From positions 1-64,000 of the forward strand of contig CBDHDU010000034.1 of the NCBI GenBank assembly GCA_965261725.1: 64,000 bases of DNA, written 5' to 3'. Positions 47,976-57,036 of this stretch are shown here, piece by piece (within the stretch, counting starts at the first letter, position 1; each line of letters begins with the position of its first letter). This stretch comes from CANDOC01 sp965261725 (GTDB taxonomy: Bacteria > Pseudomonadota > Gammaproteobacteria > Pseudomonadales > Endozoicomonadaceae). Below the pieces are notes generated by a model. It worked only from the letters and a program-made list of their open reading frames with translations, was not told the DNA's origin and did not search any database. The translations under genes and the position numbers were made by a program.

Positions 47976-48075
47976 CGAGGCTTTTTTTATGTGTTTGATA
48001 GGCAATCCATGAACACTGCATTATCCCCTGAGGCCGTCTTAAATCCAGCTTCTGCCCTCCTGACAAGGTATATTT

Positions 48076-49800
48076 GTAACTGCTCAAAATCCGTAGGCGG
48101 CATCACCCATGAGCCGGGCAGATTTATCCCGCACCACGTCTGACAGTCTGGGAATCATCTGGGTTCCGCAGATTCTATCTTTTAGATAGTTGGAGAAGGA
48201 TATGCCGTGCAGCCTGCATGTTTTTTTCAGGCTTGCAAATGTATCCCGGCAACGCTGACCGAGATGACTTCGAGTGCCACCACTGATCTTTCGTCGTTTC
48301 ACGTACTCCCTGATTTGCCGCTCACTCAGGTTATTATGAAGTGGCAGCCATGGATACTTTAGTATCAGCAATAACTCCTCCCGTGTCCGGTGAAGCTTAC
48401 CCAGGACAGCACGAAGGTCAGGATAGTCAGACTGTGTCGCCACCCAGTGATTAAAATCCTGTTCAATCTGCGCCTTCCGTATGGCTGTCGGCGCTTGGCA
48501 ATAGGTCTCAATATCGTCGTATATATGCCAGAACTGCTTTTCCATCCAGTCACGGGCAGCCCGTTCCTGCTTATTGGCAAGGATCAGCTTTGCCAGTGGG
48601 CGGCTGGCATGGAACCAGCACAGGGAATGTTCAAACGCCGTGTCAAACTGCCGGGCACCGTCACTGTGGATGACCATGGCTTCAGGGCAGCCGTTGTTTA
48701 ACAGGCCTGCCTTGAGAGCAGCCTCTGTCGCTTTACGACGCTGCTCTTTGGCAAAGAGTTTATGGTCATCCAGAAAGGCTTTCCAGGCAGCTTCGTTCAG
48801 AAAGTGGATTTCCCCATAAGCAGACAAGGTATCAATCCACCTGTCAGCCATTTCTACCTGCTTCATATAACTGAGTGCAGCCGGGTTCAGGATATGAGAG
48901 CGACGCTTTCCCTGAAGCAGGGTCAGGAAATTAATGCGGCTTTTGCTGTCGGTTGAAGAAAATACGGTAAAAGTGTCGTTACCGATTACCGTGCAATAGC
49001 CGTTTTTTCCATTATGTCGAGCACCTGTGTCGTCTACAAGCAGCATACGGGAACAGGCAATACCTGTTTCGAGAATATCTTCCCGCTCCTGATGAAACAG
49101 CTCATGCCCCTGCGTCAGTAAGGCATTGAGTTTGCCCTCAGAGATTGGGCATCCATGGCTGTGCAACCAGTCAAGCAACAACGGTTGGGTAACACTACAG
49201 GAATGATAAAGATCCAGCACCATGGATCTGGGGTTATCACCGAAGCGACCTTTTATATGGATAGGCAACGGTGCAATGACAGTCTGACCTTCAGGGGTAA
49301 GCCATACTTCGCGACGGTAGCGTGTTGTCGTGAACTCCAGATTCACATCAACATGGGTAAAATCCTGATAGCCTTTGCGCTTCCAGTTATCCTGTACACC
49401 CGCTGCCGGGCAAATTTCCTCACGAACAGAAGAAGGAGAAGGCTTGGCTGTGCGACCCGGTTCCGGTGATCGGGAACGTTTGCTCCTGGGTGGCGTTTCA
49501 GCTGGCGACGTTGACTGACTGTCCTTATTTTCAACGTCTTCCGACGTTTTTTTGTTCGGGCGAATTTTTGGTTGCCCCTTGAGTTTTTTAAGGTGCCGGA
49601 TTTCCTCGCGCAGGGCGGTATTTTCGGCTGTCAGCTTATTGATTTTGTCGAGTAGCGTGCTGACAAGAGCCTTGAGTTCGCTGACTTCTGTTTCAAGGTC
49701 TGAAATTGTAGGCGAGTTCATAGACTTGATTATGCCCGATTCCGAAGGACAAAGTTTTGATGTCAGCGTGTTGACTCGCCTACGAATTTTGAGCAGTTAC
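48076..49800 (-). mobile_element. IS66-family (single-ORF) insertion sequence
   Basis: 1,725 bp with ends GTAACTGCTCAAAATCCGTA and (complement of the right end) GTAACTGCTCAAAATTCGTA. The flanks (GTATATTT left, GCGTTAGG right) are not repeats, so a deletion or recombination took place here. The left flank is the broken minus-strand gene, the right flank is an attC half-site. Confidence 0.85.
48084..49721 (-). CDS. IS66-family transposase (545 residues)
   Basis: Long single transposase without tnpA/tnpB partners. N-terminal leucine-zipper-like coiled coil (LETEVSELKALVSTLLDKI, LTAENTALREEI), a Ser/Pro/Lys-rich linker, then the DDE domain: LLVDDTGARHNGKNGYCTVIGN with the first Asp pair, ALCWFHASRPLAKLI-type segment (HSLCWFHASRPLAKL), and LPLHNNLSERQIREYVKRRKISGG with the catalytic Glu. 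The last helix (DTFASLKKTCRLHG) is family-typical. The frame is intact. Confidence 0.9.
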   Translation of the reverse strand: MNSPTISDLETEVSELKALVSTLLDKINKLTAENTALREEIRHLKKLKGQPKIRPNKKTSEDVENKDSQSTSPAETPPRSKRSRSPEPGRTAKPSPSSVREEICPAAGVQDNWKRKGYQDFTHVDVNLEFTTTRYRREVWLTPEGQTVIAPLPIHIKGRFGDNPRSMVLDLYHSCSVTQPLLLDWLHSHGCPISEGKLNALLTQGHELFHQEREDILETGIACSRMLLVDDTGARHNGKNGYCTVIGNDTFTVFSSTDSKSRINFLTLLQGKRRSHILNPAALSYMKQVEMADRWIDTLSAYGEIHFLNEAAWKAFLDDHKLFAKEQRRKATEAALKAGLLNNGCPEAMVIHSDGARQFDTAFEHSLCWFHASRPLAKLILANKQERAARDWMEKQFWHIYDDIETYCQAPTAIRKAQIEQDFNHWVATQSDYPDLRAVLGKLHRTREELLLILKYPWLPLHNNLSERQIREYVKRRKISGGTRSHLGQRCRDTFASLKKTCRLHGISFSNYLKDRICGTQMIPRLSDVVRDKSARLMGDAAYGF

Positions 49801-49809
49801 GCGTTAGGC
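49801..49809 (+). other. attC half-site (R' box)
   Basis: GCGTTAGGC lies directly at the IS66-like right end: GTTAGGC matches the R' box GTTRRRY of integron attC sites. The left arm is missing, replaced by the IS. A cassette-like gene starts about 30-90 bases later. Confidence 0.5.
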
Positions 49810-49971
49810 TCACTCTACAGATACGTATATGGCGAGATTTATATACTTTTTATCTAGTGGTACTTTTGAACATTTGAGTAGTAGTAAAATGGAAATTATC
49901 ATAGTTTTAAGTCTGATATTACTTGCTTCTGTTGGGTTTTTGATCTTCAGAATATCTACACTTAGGAATGT

Positions 49972-50598
49972 GGCTGAGTTCCCTGAAGTAGTTGAATGTG
50001 GAGCACTATGAAGCCTTGAAAGCCACGCTACCAGAGGACGAGGTGATACTATTCATGGATGCGGTACACCCGACACAAGCGACCAAAATCACTTCCGGGT
50101 GGATTCGAAAAGGGATTGATAAAATCATTAATACGACAGGTAGCCGTACTCGGCTGAACATTATCGGTGCGATTGATCTGGACAATATTGAAGCTGCTGT
50201 TTTCGGTCAATTTGATACGGTTAACAGTGAAGCGGTTACCGAGTTTTTCAAGAAAGTTCGGGATAACTATTCATCCATGAACGTTATTCACATGGTGCTT
50301 GATGGTGCCGGTTACCATCGTTCACAGGAGGTAGTGAAAGAGGCGGAAGAGCTGGGAATAAAGCTTCATTACCTCCCCCCTTACAGTCCAAACCTGAACC
50401 CCATTGAGCGATTATGGAAGGTGATGAATGAGTATGCCCGGAATAATGAATACTTCGCTCAGGCAAAAGAATTCCGGGAAAAGATTAATCATTTTCTGGA
50501 CGTGACATTGCCCGAAATCGGTTCTTCCTTGGGCAGCAGGATTAACGATAATTTCCAGCGGTTAAATCCGGCATCTTGAATTCACTCAGGTATACACT
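49972..50598 (+). mobile_element. IS630 remnant between duplicated IS1595-family left ends
   Basis: A run of about 40 bases starting ACACTTAGGAATGT and containing the first 27 bases of the IS1595-family element occurs twice, at 49958 and 50594. Between them lies a 5'-truncated IS630 element (about 49999-50593). Its right end and transposase 3' half are kept; the left end and N-terminal domain are lost. Confidence 0.65.
49992..50579 (+). pseudogene. IS630-family transposase, N-terminally truncated
   Basis: 195 residues containing only the DDE domain: VILFMDAVHPTQ with the first Asp, MVLDGAGYHRSQEV with the second, and LPPYSPNLNPIERLWKVMNE with the catalytic Glu. The N-terminal helix-turn-helix half is missing, so the copy is dead. 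The annotated start is an in-frame ATG upstream of the true homology, formed across the junction with the duplicated IS1595 end. Confidence 0.85.
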
Positions 50599-50607
50599 TA
50601 GGAATGT

Positions 50608-51717
50608 GGCTGAGTTCCCTGAAGTAGTTGAATGAACTACACTTCCCATGCCTTCTACCTTTTAGGGGTTCTTTATGCAATCAGAACTCTTTCGGGACTT
50701 TATTAATTCCATACCGTCATTAAGCGATGAGCAGTGGAAAATTCTTGACAGGACACTGCTCAATGCCCGAATACCGGATGAGGATATAGTAGAAAAACCT
50801 GAATCTGATGTTATAGAAAGAGAATCATCTGTAAATAATCCACCTGCCACACCTGATCTTGAAGCAAGCATATTATCTCGCTTTGCTGAACATCCGGAAT
50901 GTCCCGTGTGTAAAGACCATAATATTCATCGCTGGGGCTTTCAAAGCGGGCGGCAGCGCTACCGCTGCAAGTCATGCAAAGTGACTTTCAATGCATTCAG
51001 CAAGACCCCTTTGGCAAGGCTTAGATATCCGGAAAAATGGAATAACTACCTCACGGGTATGACTTACTCCATGACACTGCGCTCGGCAGCCAGTGAGTAT
51101 GATATTAACCTGAAAACGGCCTTCCGATGGCGCCACTGCTTTCTTGAGGTCATAAATAATGATCAGGCAGAAGAGCTTTGTGGCATCACAGAGCTTGATG
51201 AAACTTTTTTTCGTGAATCATTTAAAGGGCAGAGGAAAGACCTGCCAAGGCCTTCTCGAAAACGCGGAGATGATCCGAACAAAGCTCGGAAAGTCCCGGT
51301 AATGGTAGCCAGAGACCGTGAACGGCACACTGTTGATGGTATTTTGGAAAACGAAAGTGCTAATGAGTTGTGCCGCCATTTAAACGGTCGTATATCGATT
51401 GAAGCAACGGTCTGTGCGGATGCACACCTTGCACATGAAAAGCTTGCAGAGAAGCTTGGATTTGAGTTTAAGGAACTGGTTACCTCGGCAGGCCAGCATG
51501 TTCTGGAAGGTGTCTATCATATTCAACACGTTAATGCTTACCATAGCCATTTAAAGCGCTGGATTGGTGGTGTGTTTCGGGGAGTGGCTACCCGCTATCT
51601 CCCGCATTACCTGGCTTGGAAGCGAGATCTGTCAGAAGCCGTTCAGCTAAGCACTGACCGATTCGTCAGAAAAATCATGGAACATTGGTGCTTTCAACTA
51701 TCTCCGGGAACTTAGCC
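50608..51717 (+). mobile_element. IS1595-family insertion sequence, copy b (intact)
   Basis: 1,110 bp with ends GGCTGAGTTCCC and (complement of the right end) GGCTAAGTTCCC. The 9-bp sequence TAGGAATGT flanks it (50599-50607 and 51718-51726). It interrupts cassette gene A. A second copy at 60431-62800 also shows a 9-bp duplication. Confidence 0.88.
50675..51715 (+). CDS. IS1595-family transposase (ISSod11/ISNwi1-like)
   Basis: 346 residues, intact. A zinc ribbon (CPVCKDHNIHRWGF, YRCKSCKVTFN) precedes the DDE domain: ITELDETFFRESFKG with the first Asp, TVCADAHLAHEKLA with the second, HIQHVNAYHSHLKRWIGG and VATRYLPHYLAWKRDL. The TAG stop lies inside the right terminal repeat. An identical protein is encoded, in pieces, at 60498-62798. 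Start ATG 50675 follows AGGGG. Confidence 0.92.
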   Translation: MQSELFRDFINSIPSLSDEQWKILDRTLLNARIPDEDIVEKPESDVIERESSVNNPPATPDLEASILSRFAEHPECPVCKDHNIHRWGFQSGRQRYRCKSCKVTFNAFSKTPLARLRYPEKWNNYLTGMTYSMTLRSAASEYDINLKTAFRWRHCFLEVINNDQAEELCGITELDETFFRESFKGQRKDLPRPSRKRGDDPNKARKVPVMVARDRERHTVDGILENESANELCRHLNGRISIEATVCADAHLAHEKLAEKLGFEFKELVTSAGQHVLEGVYHIQHVNAYHSHLKRWIGGVFRGVATRYLPHYLAWKRDLSEAVQLSTDRFVRKIMEHWCFQLSPGT

Positions 51718-52248
51718 TAGGAATGTTATAAATGAAAGTAAATCGAACAATAAGCGTTCAATAGAATCGATTGCTAAAAATTGTAAAGAGATGAAAGAGA
51801 GTATTACAGCTTACGAAAAACTCATTAAAAGCCTAGATAACAAGAGCAGCCAGCAAGAACAAAGATTTTCTTTGCTTCAGCAACAGAACGAAAAACTAAA
51901 AGAACAATTACATTCAAAAGAAATAGAACTTGAAAAGTTAAAACTATTAAGCAATGAATTTAAAGTAATCAAAAATCAAGATTACAGGCAAGAGTATTTT
52001 AAAAATACCGACCAAAACTTTAAAATTAAAGAGCTTCACCATGAATCGCAGAACTTCCGTGATAATGAAGAAGAAAGTCTAAGCATTGATGACTTAGAAG
52101 AAATTGGCAGAATGCAAGCAGAAGGCTTAGAAGATTGGAGTGATTCCTATGACGATATGGATGGTTCAGATTGGGCTAACCATACGGGCGGTTCTGATCC
52201 TGAAGATTACTCAAATCGCTTTTGAGGCATCGAGTATAACCAACGCAA

Positions 52249-52300
52249 GCCTAACAAGCCCATCCATGCGACCGCCTTCGGCGGCGCATGATGGGGGCGT
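52249..52300 (+). other. attC-like recombination site 1, split by group II intron
   Basis: R'' box GCCTAAC at 52249-52255, an imperfect palindrome (CCCATCCATGCG pairing with CGCATGATGGGG around a CCTTCGG loop), and GGCGT at the end. After removing the intron the site continues TAGGT (57825-57829), completing the R' box GTTAGGT. Box spacing, bulged stem and position 23 bases after a short AT-rich gene are as in integron attC sites. Confidence 0.65.
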
Positions 52301-53917
52301 GTGTGCCGAGCATGGCACTTAACTAGAGAGGTGAAAGTCCTCTTACCAGGTATTCGCAGAGCCGAAGGTTAGCGAAAGGGCAAGGGCGTTGTCGTGAGGC
52401 AGGGTCTGAAGGAAGCCCAACGCAAAACTGCGGGGCGACGAACAGAAACCCGATATGAGGTGTGATGTACTCGGGGCCAGTGGGCACGTGACCATTAAGC
52501 CCTCCATCTGCAATGGGGTACATTTTATAAATCGGGCGTCTACGCGGGGAAAGTTAAGTGTCTTACCTCGGGAGGTCTGCATTGTGTTGATGGATTAACT
52601 GACACCGGAGCAATCGGGTGTGACCGCAGTGCAGAAGTCAGCAGACGGCATAGTAGGTGGCCTCTCGCCACTGAAGGCCAGAACAAATACCGGAGAGTAA
52701 TCATCGGGGAAGTGGTTTCGGATGGCATCTGATAAACAACTGACGTTGTCTCTGGAAATTCCAGAGGATGAACCGAAATCGGGAGACCCGATTGAACCAA
52801 AATCTACCTTTTGTTCATCTTTGATGGTGCGGGTACTCGACAGGAGTAATCTGGTACGTGCGCTGAAACAGGTTCAACGCAATAAAGGGGCTCCGGGTAT
52901 TGACGGCATGGCCGTTGACGACCCTCCAGCTTTCCTTAAACAGCACTGGCCGACAATTCGCCAGCAATTAATAGAAGGAACTTACCGCCCCAAACCAGTC
53001 CTGCGAGTGGAAATCCCTAAACCGGATGGACGCAAACGTAAGCTGGGAATCCCGACCGTACTGGATCGCCTGATTCAACAGGCGATAGCCCAGATAATGC
53101 AGGAAGAATGGGATGCGGACTTCCATGGCAACAGTTATGGCTTCCGTCCTCACCGGAATGCCCATCAGGCTATCAGTCATGTTCAGTCTACGATACGGGA
53201 AGGATACAACTGGGTAGTAGATTGTGATCTTGAAGCGTTCTTCGACAACGTTAATCACGATCTATTGATGGCGCAGCTGAGAGCTCGTCATGAAGACAGG
53301 ATGATTCTTCAGCTGATCAATCGTTACCTGAAAGCCGGTGTTTGCATCAATGGAATAAAGCAAGCCAGTTTGAATGGGGTGCCACAGGGTGGTCCACTGT
53401 CGCCTGTCCTTTCAAACATAGTGCTGAACAATCTGGACTGGGAACTGGAAAAGCGAAAGCTCCGATTTGCCCGCTATGCTGATGACTTTCAGGTATACGT
53501 CAAAAGCGAAAGAGCGGGAAACCGTGTAATGAATAGCCTGCAACGCTTTATTGGAGAATCGCTGAGACTCACAGTGAATACCCAGAAGAGCGCGGTAGGT
53601 CGACCTTGGGAGCGCAGCTTCCTTGGCTTTACGTTCAGTCGACGGGCACTGAAAATAAAAGTCAGTGATAAAGCACTGGTGAAACTGAAAGCAACGGTCA
53701 AACAACTGAGCCGTCGAACGAGAGGCCATTCAATCACCCAGATCATTGCAGAGCTAAGAAAATCGTGAGCGCACGACGAAAGCCATCTACCAATAACAGC
53801 ACAACTCTGATTATTGTTTGCAACATGCCTCAAACGACACTGATACCACATCTATAATTTCAAACACTACACCACTCTTCATACAGACAAATTATTCATT
53901 GTTATCTCATATAGCTG

Positions 53918-55033
53918 ATGAACAGATTAATAAAAGCTGTCATTGCCTTTTTGATTACTTTTTGTATTTCAGCAGGAGAAAGAGAAGAGGCAGCCTGGGA
54001 TTTCTTAAAAAAGAAAAACTATCCCCAAGCATTGAGTTTATTTTCCAGTTTATCCCGACAAGCTCCTGAGAACATTTATTTAAAAATAGGAATCGCCAGA
54101 ACTAAACAGGGAATGGGTAAGCTAACCGAAGCCGAGGGGCTGTTCCGGCAGCTGCGCCAACAGGAGAACCAACGCAAGCACCAGCCGCCGACTGACTTTT
54201 GCGGCCATCTCCAGATTGAGCTGGGGTTGGCAACCTGTCTGGATTTAACCGGCGATGTTGAGAAGCTAACCGAAGCCGAGGGGCTGTTCCGGCAGCTGCG
54301 CCAACAGGAGAACCAACGCAAGCACCAGCCGCCGACTGACTTTTGCGGCCATCTCCAGATTGAGCTGGGGTTGGCTCGGTGTTTACAGGAAGCAGGTAAG
54401 CTAACCGAAGCCGAGGGGCTGTTCCGGCAGCTGCGCCAACAGGAGAACCAACGCAAGCACCAGCCGCCGACTGACTTTTGCGGCCATCTCCAGATTGAGC
54501 TGGGGTTGCTGGCGTGTCTGGACCACCAAACAGATAACGTCTCGAAAGCGGATCAACTCGCCACAATCCTGTTGGAGGCTTTTGCCACAAGTCACAACTG
54601 GCAGCTATTCCATGTGATCGCAGTAACCCGGTTTACCCTGGCATGCAGGGAAATCATTACAGGGTCGGTACCGGATACGAATAAGAATTTACAGGCAGCA
54701 ATGGCGCTGGTAAAACGTTCACGCTAGGAAAAAGAAACCCCGCAATCACTGAGCTTGCAGGGACATATTCTGCGTATGATGGGTGATGGGCAGCAAGCTA
54801 CAATATTCTGGGCGCGTGCCAATATACTTCAGACTTCACGGCAGCAGGCACGAAAACAGGAAGCATGGCGTGAACTCGAACACAAGGCACTGGATAGGCT
54901 ACAGCACCTTGATATTCAGTCGAAGGATACCGGGCAGCCACTCTCACAACCACCATGCCCTCAGCATCCAGTCCGTCCCGGTTTGAATCCGCAGGCTCCG
55001 CCGTTTGTGCCGGGCAAGATATGGTCACAATGA
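53918..55033 (+). pseudogene. Exported TPR-repeat protein carried by IS66, internal stop
   Basis: From ATG 53918 a signal peptide (LIKAVIAFLITFCISAG) is followed by a TPR-like helix pair (REEAAWDFLKKKNYPQALSLFSSL) and three nearly identical units beginning KLTEAEGLFRQLRQQEN and ending LQIELGL, then further helices (KADQLATILLEAFATSHN). A TAG at 54725 ends the frame after 269 residues. The same frame stays open for 101 more codons (HILRMMGDGQQATIFWARANIL, itself TPR-like) to 55033. The full protein would be 371 residues. TPR domains mediate protein contacts; the role of this passenger is unknown. The 5' part is AT-rich and the repeats GC-rich. Confidence 0.7.
54119..54508 (+). repeat. Three identical 111-bp repeats inside the TPR gene
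   Basis: Units at 54119-54229, 54263-54373 and 54398-54508 appear identical over 111 bases, separated by unrelated spacers of 33 and 24 bases. Identity at the DNA level across all codon positions means recent duplication or gene conversion, not just protein-level conservation. Confidence 0.9.
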
Positions 55034-55070
55034 GCACGGGCAGGCCGATGCTGCTTTTTCACTATCTTCT

Positions 55071-56615
55071 TCAATATCCGGTGTTCACCACCGCTTTCAA
55101 GTCATCCGGGGTGAGGTTTATGGGCAGCAGATGCTCTACCCTGGCTCCCTTTTCGAGCTGGGGGAGCTGAGTCAGCACGTAGCGGAACCAGGCATAGGGT
55201 TCAAGCCCGTTGGCTTTTGCCGTTTCAACCAGACTGTACAGCACCGCACTCGCGTTGGCGCCTTTCACTGAGTCAGCAAATGTCCAGTTCTTTCGCCCTA
55301 TGACAAAGGGTTTGATTGAACGCTCTGCCGCATTGTTATCAATCTCTACCAAACCGCTATCGAGGTAGCGCGACAGGTACGGCCACTGGTTCAGGGCATA
55401 GGTGATGGCTTTGCCCAGTTTACTTTCGGGCAGGATGCGTGGTTTCTGTTTTTCCAACCATTGTCGGAATTTGTCCATGATGGGGCGGCTTTCACACTGG
55501 CGCACCCGGTATCGCTCTTCTGTCGTTTTATCCTTTATCCGGCGCTCGATGGCGTAGAGTTGCCGGATCATGTTCAACGCCTGAGCCGGGCGGCTGATTT
55601 TTTGGCTGTTGTCACCTTTCTTTTTCGGAATGACGTCCAGAGCTTCTTTGAATTTTCGGCGGGCATGCGCCATACAACCTATCAACTCTATTTCCGGTCG
55701 CTTGCTGCTCAGGGTTTTATAGGCCGAATGCCCGTCACACTGCAAGAAGCCTTTGAACCCTTCCAGAAATGCCAACGGGCATGCATGGTCGCGCCCCGTC
55801 TGGTAATCGTACAGCACAACGGGAGAACCGAGCTGCTCACCGGTTCGGTACAGCCACATGTAAGACTTGCTCTGCGGGCGCCGGTCTTGCTCTTTGAGCA
55901 CCTGCAAAGTTGTTTCGTCTGCCTGCACATAAGGCTGCCTGACCAGGTGTTGGCACAGGGCTTCATAAAGCGGCATCAGCACATCCGCTACCCGGATCAT
56001 CCATTGAGCCAGTGTCGCACGGGTGATTTCGGCACCCATGCGCTTGAGAATGAACTCCTGACGGTACAGTGGTAGTGCATCGCCGTATTTGCTAGTAATG
56101 ATCCAGGCCAGCAGTCCGGGTGTTGAAATGCTTTTGGGAATCGGCATTTTGGGTGCCGGGGCGGTCTTCACGCCGGACTCACAGGCACAGGCGTATTTCA
56201 GGCGACGAAACTCCAGTACCTTCACCTGTGCGGGCACGATATCCAGTTTGGTGCTGGTCTCATGACCAAACGCCCTGAGTTCACCACCGCAGCCATCGCA
56301 CTGCTTTTCTTCGTCAGTAATGTCGATTTCTATGATTTCACGGGGCAGGTCTTCCGACAGTGGTTTTCTGACCGGTTTCCTGCGTTCATGGGCGGGCACC
56401 TGTTCAACGTCAGGTTCGCTGGGTTCCTCATCAGCTAGTACCTCGGTTTCATTGAACAGCTGACCCTGCCCCTCAAAGCGTTCGCTGGAAGCCCCGAATT
56501 GCTGATGCTTTTGAAGGCGGAACTGTTCTTCGTACCACGCCAGTTTTGCTTCAAGCTGAGTCACTTTCAGCTGAAGGCCTTCGAAGGTTTGGGCGGGTAC
56601 GGTGATAGTCTTCAT
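55071..56615 (-). CDS. tnpC: IS66 transposase TnpC
   Basis: 514 residues, intact. N-terminal coiled coil (LQLKVTQLEAKLAWYEEQF), zinc-finger region (EKQCDGCGGELRAFGHE and YACACESGVKTAP), then the DDE core: PYVQADETTLQVLKEQ with the first Asp, FLQCDGHSAYKTL with the second, IGCMAHARRKFKEAL and DNNAAERSIKPFVIGRKNW with the catalytic Glu, and a C-terminal IS66_C segment (YSLVETAKANGLEPYAWFRYVL). Lies downstream of tnpA and tnpB as in classical IS66. Confidence 0.95.
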   Translation of the reverse strand: MKTITVPAQTFEGLQLKVTQLEAKLAWYEEQFRLQKHQQFGASSERFEGQGQLFNETEVLADEEPSEPDVEQVPAHERRKPVRKPLSEDLPREIIEIDITDEEKQCDGCGGELRAFGHETSTKLDIVPAQVKVLEFRRLKYACACESGVKTAPAPKMPIPKSISTPGLLAWIITSKYGDALPLYRQEFILKRMGAEITRATLAQWMIRVADVLMPLYEALCQHLVRQPYVQADETTLQVLKEQDRRPQSKSYMWLYRTGEQLGSPVVLYDYQTGRDHACPLAFLEGFKGFLQCDGHSAYKTLSSKRPEIELIGCMAHARRKFKEALDVIPKKKGDNSQKISRPAQALNMIRQLYAIERRIKDKTTEERYRVRQCESRPIMDKFRQWLEKQKPRILPESKLGKAITYALNQWPYLSRYLDSGLVEIDNNAAERSIKPFVIGRKNWTFADSVKGANASAVLYSLVETAKANGLEPYAWFRYVLTQLPQLEKGARVEHLLPINLTPDDLKAVVNTGY

Positions 56616-56676
56616 GGTGGTGATTATCCGACAATACCTGTCGTCTTTTCATTGCGTCAGGTTATTGCAATGCGTA

Positions 56677-57036
56677 TCAAACCACGGACTGATGATGCAT
56701 AGGCCGGTGTGCACCTTTCGGGTTGACCGGTAAACCATCAAGCAGCCAGTTCAGCTGCCTTCGGGTGATATTGACGGCTTGCTCCGGTGAGTCTGTTGTC
56801 GGCCATTTAAAGCGCCCCTTCTCAAGACGCCGGTAGTACAACCAAAAGCCATTGGTTTGCCAGTGCAGGATTTTCAGTTTGTTACGCCCCCGGTTGCAGA
56901 ACACAAACAGGCTTTCTGAAAACGGATCAAGTGCCAGCACTTCATTAACGATCAGGGCAAGACCATTAATGGACTTACGCATATCGGTTATACCCGGTGC
57001 CAGATAAACCTTGAGAGACGCCGTATCACCGATCAT
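56677..57036 (-). CDS. tnpB: IS66 accessory protein TnpB
   Basis: 119 residues of the IS66 Orf2 family: VYLAPGITDMRKSINGLALIV, FVFCNRGRNKLKILHWQTNGFWLYYRRLEKGRF-type region (SLFVFCNRGRNKLK, FWLYYRRLEKGRF) and QLNWLLDGL are characteristic. It is required for IS66 transposition with an undefined role. Its start overlaps the tnpA stop by 4 bases, so the two are translationally coupled. Confidence 0.94.
   Translation of the reverse strand: MIGDTASLKVYLAPGITDMRKSINGLALIVNEVLALDPFSESLFVFCNRGRNKLKILHWQTNGFWLYYRRLEKGRFKWPTTDSPEQAVNITRRQLNWLLDGLPVNPKGAHRPMHHQSVV

Larger units (their letters stand above)
45817..47981 (+). mobile_element. ISL3-family insertion sequence, copy 1, carrying a group II intron
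   Basis: Ends GGCTCTTCAGGCATATCTGT and (complement of the right end) GCCTCGTCAGCAAAATCTGT, with an 8-bp duplication TTTTTTTA (45809-45816 and 47982-47989). Its transposase is interrupted by an 0.8-kb group II intron. A second, more damaged copy spans 58691-63338. Confidence 0.85.
43348..48075 (-). pseudogene. Uncharacterised 376-codon gene broken by ISAs1, a MITE and ISL3
   Basis: Four pieces (48075-47990, 45816-45419, 45234-44788, 43547-43348), with one copy of each target duplication kept, add up to 1,131 bases and read as one open frame from YTLSGGQKLDLRRPQ to SDDDGGDD and TAG. The 5' end is cut at 48075 by the IS66-like element. The product has no signal in the preserved part, an Ala/Thr/Ser-rich stretch (STASTAATAQ), a beta-rich middle (GKQVIFRLFTTGK) and a very acidic tail (EEDDSESDDDGGDD). 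I do not recognise a family. The ends fit tail to tail with the ATPase gene, 7 bases apart. Confidence 0.75.
49889..52225 (+). pseudogene. Cassette gene A: membrane-anchored coiled-coil protein, interrupted
   Basis: Two pieces, 49889-49971 and 51727-52225, join in frame at the 9-bp duplication TAGGAATGT to give 193 residues. It begins with a transmembrane segment (MEIIIVLSLILLASVGFLIF), then a Lys/Glu/Gln-rich coiled coil (ESITAYEKLIKSLDNKSS, KLKEQLHSKEIELEKLKLL) and an acidic tail (DLEEIGRMQAEGLEDW, SDSYDDMDGSDW). AT content is much higher than in neighbouring chromosomal genes, and an attC-like site follows the stop, so I read it as an integron cassette gene of unknown function. An alternative in-frame ATG is at 49829. 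Confidence 0.7.

Noticed and set aside
52323..52582. Short minus-strand frames in the 5' part of the group II introns, repeated near 63544-63803
   Set aside because: They lie in the ribozyme domains and are duplicated only because the intron is present twice.
54119..54508. Regularly spaced repeats resembling a CRISPR array
   Set aside because: Units of 111 bp encode an in-frame TPR-like repeat, and only three are present with coding spacers; no cas genes nearby.
54076..54590. Long open frames antisense to the TPR repeats
   Set aside because: They arise because the repeat unit is GC-rich and identical three times; the plus-strand frame has a signal peptide and TPR character.
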